This document shows, piece by piece, positions 58,563 through 64,000 of a stretch of DNA of 64,000 nt. Origin of the DNA: Diphasiastrum complanatum (lineage: Eukaryota > Streptophyta > Lycopodiopsida > Lycopodiales > Lycopodiaceae); contig MU832670.1 in NCBI GenBank assembly GCA_029204225.1, positions 1 to 64,000 on the forward strand. The letters are read 5' to 3'. A program made the position numbers and the translations under genes. The first letter of the stretch is position 1. Each line of letters starts with the position of its first letter. The notes beneath the pieces are model-generated. The model worked only from the letters and a program-made list of their open reading frames with translations. It did no database searches and was not told the DNA's origin.

Positions 58563-58750
58563 AAATTCTTAAAAGAAGTAGACGAAAACCATTTTCAAGA
58601 TTATCTTAATGATTCGATCTATAAGGATCAACGGACGGTCAAGATTCCATCCATGTAAAATTTTAAAAGAAGTAGAAGAAAACCATTTTCAAGATTATGT
58701 TAATGATTCCATTTGTGATGGTCATGCATGTTCAAGATTCCATCCACGAG
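58563..58750 (+). repeat. Intronic ~100-bp direct duplication
   Basis: aaaagaagtagacgaaaacc at 58570 and aaaagaagtagaagaaaacc at 58664 each begin a unit containing cattttcaagattat(c/g)tta and a caagattccatcca end. Confidence 0.6.
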
Positions 58751-60345
58751 GGTTAAGTATTTAAAAATTCCGTCCATGAGAACTTGTAAGGGATGAAAAT
58801 TTCAACCAATCAAAGTTGTAGAAGATAATGTCCTATTATCATGCCCTGGGTAATGGTTGTCCCGAAACTTAATTTGGACCGTTGATTCACGTAAGATATA
58901 AGTAGACACATTATGGATCCACCAAGCTATTTTTTTTTCATAGCATATGGCATTTGTTACCAAGTTAATCAAGTGTCACGTATTCTAGAAGCATGTCTAA
59001 GATTCAAAATCGATGCATTTTTGGCTTTTTTTTTTGAAAATTTGTGGCGCTCGGCTAGTTAGTAATGATGTGATGCTCGGCCAACCGAGAAGATTATCCC
59101 ATAACCAAATTAGAGCCACCTCTAATGGTTCTTAAAACTATAAATTGATTTTCCTTTATGTGTGGTTGTGGGTGCGTGGAAAATCTAGTGCTGAAGAAAA
59201 TCAAGGTGCAGCCTGAAAATCGAGCTGGGGGGAGATTAGCGGGCACAAAGACTTTTCACGGACACTAGCTTACTCGAGCAAGTTTGGGCATCGATGCCAT
59301 GTGGCATCCTGCCATTGAGTCAGGGCTCAAACTCACTGCATGTTCAAGGAAGTGCCATGGCAATTATACTAGTCATACAGATCAATAATTGTGACATTAA
59401 ACATCCATACTTTTAGCATAACTTATGTTACAGAGTGTAGATATATATGTGAAGCAACTTAGTGAATCAATTGTCAAATTATCACAATTTTGGTTTTCTT
59501 TAGATAATGCCTTGTTTCCACCAACAATATCAGTTAGGTTTTGAGTGAGGCTAATGTGAGATTTTCTTGTTTAACTATGCAGAAGTAGAGGTTGCTATGC
59601 TCTGTGTTGTTAACCTTCATCCTGACCAAATTTGCCCTCTAACCTCTAGAAGTGATAGAAACTAAATACATTTGGTCTTTAAACAAATGCATGAAAGCTA
59701 GTGTTGGTGCAACGTTTTGCATGTGATTGACACTTACACTTGGGCATAAATTAGGTTATGAGCAAGTTGAAGTGATGAAATGTAAATTATTATGCTCTTT
59801 TATGACAAACAAGGACTTAATTTTATTAGAGATGTTGTTTTCATCACGAGTAAGTCTTCCTTCGCCTTCGAAAAAGTGATGTTAACTTAATATGTTAGTC
59901 TTGTATTGAATGTCTGAAAGCTAATCTCTATGTATGTTTGTGCACGTGACCTACCTATACACTTGGACACTCCCAAAGTGTAGGGATGCCTTCACATATT
60001 GTCAAACTATGCATGATGGAGTTGATGGTTTGAAACTATGTGCTTGGGTAAAGGTTCAAGATTGCATGTCTCTTTTGCTGTGTTGGGTAGTCTCTGAAAG
60101 ATAACATTAATGTATATTTCTTTTTTGTTGTTTGGTTTTTTATTTAACTTTGGAAATTTTCATTAAATTTGCTAAAGGCATGCGCGGCATTGTGGAGGAT
60201 CTCAAGCTATCAAATAAGTCATTTTATTGGATGGCCCTTTTGAAGTGCTCTTTTCTTAGTAGATTAATTTTGTTAGTGAGTTATTGAGCAAATATTCGAC
60301 ATGAACTAGCTGACATAACTCTAGTTGTAGTAGATTTCCAACTGC
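58751..60345. other. Intronic sequence, no gene recognised
   Basis: AT-rich intron sequence; no TE protein or structured RNA recognised. Confidence 0.4.
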
Positions 60346-60559
60346 ATGAACATGCTTCTAATGCTTAGGTTAGTGTATTGTCAATGCATGGAAAATAATA
60401 TCTATTTTAAAGCATATTGTGCTAGCAAATTTATCATTGTTGAGATGCGCAGTTGTACCAAATTTAAAAAAATAAGCATTGAGGTAACTTTGGCTTTGCA
60501 AGGGTACATGTTGCTTCCAATCTTTTTATTGCTAATCTAAAGTGTGGTTATGGAAACAG

Positions 60560-61030
60560 GCGATATTTCTCCATCGCTTTTCTGGGGAAATTGATATTGG
60601 TACCTGCGTTTTTATTTCATCGACTTATTTGACAGTTGCAATTCACATATTCTATGCACAAGAAATATCTCGATTTCTCGACGATCCTTCTACAAATTTG
60701 TTCTGGCTTGGATTGCCACTATTCTGGCTTGGCATTTGTGGTAATTTTTACCATCACTATCTTCTTGCAAACTTGCGGAAGAATGGCCAAAATGTTCACA
60801 TGTTACCTCATGGTGGCCTATTTGAATATGTAGCTTGCCCGCACTATCTTTTTGAGATTATTGGCTTTTGGGGAATAGCTTTACTCAGCCAAACAACGAC
60901 TGGGCTTGCTGTTGCTGTGTTTGTCAGTCTTTACTTAACATCTCGAAGTTTGTCAACTAGAGAGTGGTATTTGAAGAAAATCGACGGGTTTCCAAGGGAT
61001 AGAAAAGCATTAATTCCATTCTTGTTGTAA
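60560..61030 (+). CDS. 3-oxo-5-alpha-steroid 4-dehydrogenase family protein, exon 2
   Basis: Codes residues 129-284 and the stop TAA (61028-61030). AIFLHRFSGEIDIGTCVFIS continues exon 1 in phase 0. Further parts: a membrane span (FWLGLPLFWLGICG); NFYHHYLLANLR; then the family C-terminal signature GGLFEYVACPHYLFEIIGFW, which holds conserved residues of the NADPH-binding/catalytic region in the steroid 5-alpha-reductase domain; a last hydrophobic stretch; and the C-terminus STREWYLKKIDGFPRDRKAL, IPFLL, typical of the At5g16010-like subgroup. Length and motifs look complete, with no frameshift. Activity on brassinosteroid precursors (DET2) or other lipids cannot be decided from sequence. Acceptor AAACAG is preceded by a weak pyrimidine tract. 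Confidence 0.87.
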   Translation, partial: AIFLHRFSGEIDIGTCVFISSTYLTVAIHIFYAQEISRFLDDPSTNLFWLGLPLFWLGICGNFYHHYLLANLRKNGQNVHMLPHGGLFEYVACPHYLFEIIGFWGIALLSQTTTGLAVAVFVSLYLTSRSLSTREWYLKKIDGFPRDRKALIPFLL

Positions 61031-62225
61031 GATTTATTTATTTTTAATCATTGATGCCAAGCTGAACTCTATATGTATTACAAAAATTTCACTTTAGGCA
61101 TTACAACATTCCTTTGTTGATGATACCTCTGGAAGAAAAAATATAAAAGAGAAATTATATGTTTGTCAAAGGTGTATGTAAAAAGGTTTGTGCATCTCTA
61201 ATACAAAATTCATTCATACTTTGGGTATTCTATTTACTTTATTCAAAATCTTATATAAGTCGATGTTCAACGTAACACTGATAGCTACTAGTAAAAGATG
61301 ACAGATATGAAATTTTTTTATCACAACAATTAAACAAAACTTGATGTCCTGTCTACTTCGATGTGTGTGTGCTTGTGCGCGCGCGTGTTTGGGTTTTTGT
61401 CTTTTCCAAAGTTGCTCATGATGTTTTTAAAATTTGCACAAAACTATGACCCTTATGATATCTAACTTTAAGCACTAAAGTTCAACACACTTTATTCGAA
61501 GGACCTTATAATATTTATTATATAGTTTTTTTGACATGTTACTATCCCTCATAATAAGACTTTGTTTTTTTTAACTATTGCAATCGAGAGAATATAAGTA
61601 AATTCGATTGCTAGCCAATGGAAACACGAAAGCTCAAGGAAGAGACATGAGCGAGATCCAATAGCAAAGTAGAAATGAGTAAAAATTTGATAACTTGCAT
61701 ATAATACTTTGTTAACTCTAATTTACAATTTTGATTGGTCTAATAACTATTGCTCTCTTTAGCAAGTGCACTTAAAACCTTGAGGGACCTATTTGTTAGG
61801 CCTCTTTTCCATTGAGGGATTGATCTCGATGAAAAGAGGTCTAAAGGTAATTGACACCGTTTTTTTTTGTTGATAGTCTTGTTGTCTGATGATACTGGGA
61901 CACAATTGTGTGAGTGCTTTATCCAACTAAGTCATGCTCTAAGCTCTTTGATCTATATGAGTCTTTGAAGATCAAGGAGCACTCCCAAGGATAAACTCCT
62001 TATTAAGTGGAGGGTGTAGCTCCAAGATCTATTGTTTCGACGTCCTTAGATTAGTGAGATCTAACTAGTGGCACAACTACAAATATGGGCATTTTGCCAT
62101 GCACATAAGACGTTCATCGAGTCTCGTGTGGCAAACTTTGTGGCAATGGGTGTGTGGCTTACTGCGTGCGGTAGTGCTACGTGGCCAAAATTTTCGACAA
62201 TGATGAGTTCTTTGACTAGGTTGGC
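61031..62225. other. 3' flank of the gene, no further gene recognised
   Basis: Likely holds the 3' UTR (AT-rich, atttatttatttt at 61032-61044). Contains a short (TG/CG)n run at about 61364-61388. No other coding motif. Confidence 0.4.
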
Positions 62226-62253
62226 TTTTTTTTTTTTTTGGGGGGGGGGGGGG
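62226..62253. repeat. Poly-T/poly-G homopolymer tract
   Basis: 14 T followed by 14 G. Third long G/C homopolymer of the window. Confidence 0.8.
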
Positions 62254-62359
62254 AGGTGGTGAGAGGGTTGAAATAAAAAATGTAAATTTGAAAGGAAAAA
62301 TTGCCATGGGTGGTTGCACCAACACATCTTTGGGTCCATTAGTGCTAGTTTCATTATGT

Positions 62360-62374
62360 GAGAGAGAGAGGAGG

Positions 62375-62450
<76 letters not shown>
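62360..62450. repeat. (GA)n microsatellite
   Basis: Uninterrupted GA dinucleotides from about 62380 to 62450, preceded by an interrupted GA/GAG stretch from 62360. Confidence 0.9.
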
Positions 62451-62453
<3 letters not shown>

Positions 62454-63109
62454 GGTGATAAATAATCTAATCAGATTAGATTCTTGAGTGAATTTCATTG
62501 ATAGATTTGATGATTATTGGTTGGATGTTGAATGATTCATTTTTGGTTGATTGATTGCTGCTATGTTGAGGAATCTACGATCCATTCTGAAAGATTTTGG
62601 AATATCCCAACCCATCTTGATCATTGAACCTTCTCTTCCATTTTTGCTTGGCCCCCCCATCATGATAGGAGAGTACTTAGACCATTGCAATTCAATACCA
62701 AATAATTTTTTCTATTGTGGGCATTCCACTTGAGCAAAATTACATGGTACACCATATGCAGACATTATGTTATCCATGCTTAAATTATTTCCATACATTG
62801 CAACCTTGTCCGTTGTCATTAACATAAATAAATACATCTCCCCTTATCTTCAGTTGGGTCCAATAGATTCCATATACCAAGGAGTAGCTTCAGAATTTCC
62901 ATCCTTACATCTACCTCCACGTTGCTATTATGGGGAGAATGTCATCACAAGAGATCACTTCCATAGAACCTTGTGTTATTTACTTCTGCAACACCCCATA
63001 TCTATTTTTCTTGTTTGCAACCAATATTAGCAGTGATGAATAAGTAAATAAACATGTACCATGATAATAAAAAAGTACCGCTTAGTGAGAGCTCATAGCA
63101 CTAATCATG
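62451..63109. other. No gene recognised
   Basis: RSILKDFGISQ at about 62580 resembles the start of a copia RNase H, but the following frames do not continue it. Too weak to call. Confidence 0.35.
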
Positions 63110-64000
63110 TTTGCTTTATTCACTTGACTGAAGGTGTTCGTGAAGGTAGAGGGAAGCAAGAATAATGCCTGCCCACATGTGATGCATTTGTTTAGGGAGG
63201 GCTATTGTGTATAACATTGTCTACTCCATTCATGTTTGATGGATGATGTCTGTCAGGATGGAGGGAAGTAAGAAGAAGAGCTGCCCACATGCGATTGTAT
63301 GTGTGTGTACAACCTTGTCTATTTCATTCATGCTTGACGGACGATGTCCGTCAAAGTAGAGAGAAAGCATGGTGATGGACTACTTGCATGCGTTGGTGAA
63401 GCATGGGCAAGGCTAGTGCAACACCTTGTCTACTTCATGCAATGCTTGACGGACCGATGTCCCATCAAGTTGGAGGGAAGCACGGAGAAGGAGTGTTGAC
63501 ATGGGATATATGTACTTAATGGTGAGGGCTAGTGCAACTGCCTTGTCTACTTCATGCATGCTTGACGGACGATGTCTGTCAAATAGGAGAGAAACATGGA
63601 GAAAAAGGGAGTGCTCACATGAGATGTATGTGCTTAATGAGAGGTGAAGCATGGTGTAATTGCCTTGTCTACTTCATGCTTGATGGGACAAGTAGGAATG
63701 AAGCATGGAGAAGGAGTGCTAACATGGGATTTATGTGCTTAACTGAGAGGTGAAACATGGCGAGGGCTAGTGCAACAGCCTTGTCTACTTCATGCATGCT
63801 TGATGAATGACGTCCGTCATGGTAGAGAGAAGCATGCGTTGGTGAAGCTAGGCACAGGGCTAGTGCAACAACCTTGTCTACTTCATGCATGGTTGTGATG
63901 GACGATGTTCATCAAGTAGGAGGGAAGCATGGAGAAGGAGGGTTTGATGTAGGTGCTTAATGAGAGTTGAAGCATGGTGAGGGCTACCGCAACAACCTTG
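63110..64000 (+). repeat. ~97-122-bp minisatellite array with palindromic core
   Basis: Eight or so diverged units; the landmark ttgtctacttcatgcatgctt recurs at about 63219, 63316, 63426, 63543, 63665, 63781, 63876 and again at the window end. Most units carry TTGACGGAC and GTCCGTCAA arms with a 3-nt loop (best at 63334-63354), then agggaagcatggagaagga and gtgaagcatgg(tg)gagggct. The array runs off the window. Open frames here are repeat artefacts. Confidence 0.8.

Larger units (their letters stand above)
54129..60559 (+). other. Intron of the steroid-reductase gene (6431 bp)
   Basis: Donor GTGATG at 54129 and acceptor GGAAACAG ending 60559, phase 0, restoring KRVLE-AIFLHRFSGE, the expected family continuity. 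It contains a gypsy relic (54782-56306 plus LTR), an inverted repeat pair (54455-54610 and 58375-58540) and local duplications. Splicing is inferred from frame and homology. Confidence 0.75.

Noticed and set aside
60542-60559. GTG start giving MWLWKQ before exon 2
   Set aside because: Intronic sequence before the acceptor CAG at 60557-60559; not a start in plants.
62551-62733. Possible copia RNase H start (RSILKDFGISQ)
   Set aside because: Similarity is limited to about 11 residues; downstream frames do not continue it.
63413-63890. Overlapping open frames on both strands
   Set aside because: They arise from the minisatellite; sequence periodicity keeps frames open. No motif.

Overview
This window looks like nuclear DNA from a vascular plant with a large, repeat-rich genome. 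The evidence is one split host gene with a 6.4 kb intron, many broken LTR retrotransposons with plant-type primer-binding sites (TGGTATCAGAGC-like, initiator-Met tRNA), and mosaic gene fragments. A gymnosperm or another large-genome lineage would fit, but nothing here proves the taxon.

The only gene that looks intact is a two-exon member of the plant 3-oxo-5-alpha-steroid 4-dehydrogenase (DET2-like/At5g16010-like) family. Its exons lie at 53745-54128 and 60560-61030 on the + strand and encode 284 residues. A 94-bp tRNA-like SINE with perfect 15-bp target-site duplications sits about 150 bp upstream of its start codon. Its intron holds a 5'-truncated Ty3/gypsy chromovirus relic, an inverted repeat pair about 3.7 kb apart, and local tandem duplications.

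Most of the rest is retrotransposon graveyard. From left to right: nested Ty1/copia relics on the - strand (200-6880); a block of captured or dead host fragments (PPR-like 7085-7290, a fold-back MITE 8241-8393, a Fic-domain fragment with an inverted partial copy 8474-9063); a copia integrase relic (9070-9909). Next comes a fairly well kept copia element (5' LTR 9910-10559, gag-protease-integrase to 13601), whose frame runs into an unidentified three-exon gene-like segment (to 14598) instead of reverse transcriptase. Then: copia B (15040-17760, -); two related copia elements E (+) and F (-) meeting tail to tail at about 21440; an RT-less copia derivative (26640-27631, -); a gypsy relic (27632-29290, +); degenerate tandem repeats and an unidentified coiled-coil/Pro-Thr-rich ORF relic (29690-33660); a palindrome-rich patch (34250-34690); a CACTA/En-Spm-associated protein relic (35314-35880). 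Copia G (36311-39931) has both LTRs and a GTTAC target-site duplication and is nested in a solo-like LTR of the E/F family. Gypsy relic I lies at 41171 to about 44260, a gag relic at 44569-46173, copia H (gag plus 5' LTR, 46240-48195, -), and gypsy K (about 49300-52330, -).

After the steroid-reductase gene come AT-rich sequence, homopolymer and (GA)n tracts, and a roughly 100-120 bp minisatellite array (63110 to the window end) whose unit carries a palindromic core.

No CRISPR array, rRNA, canonical tRNA gene or bacterial-type operon was seen. Domain calls come from reading motifs by eye in the translations; boundaries of old LTRs are approximate unless termini, primer-binding sites or duplications are named.
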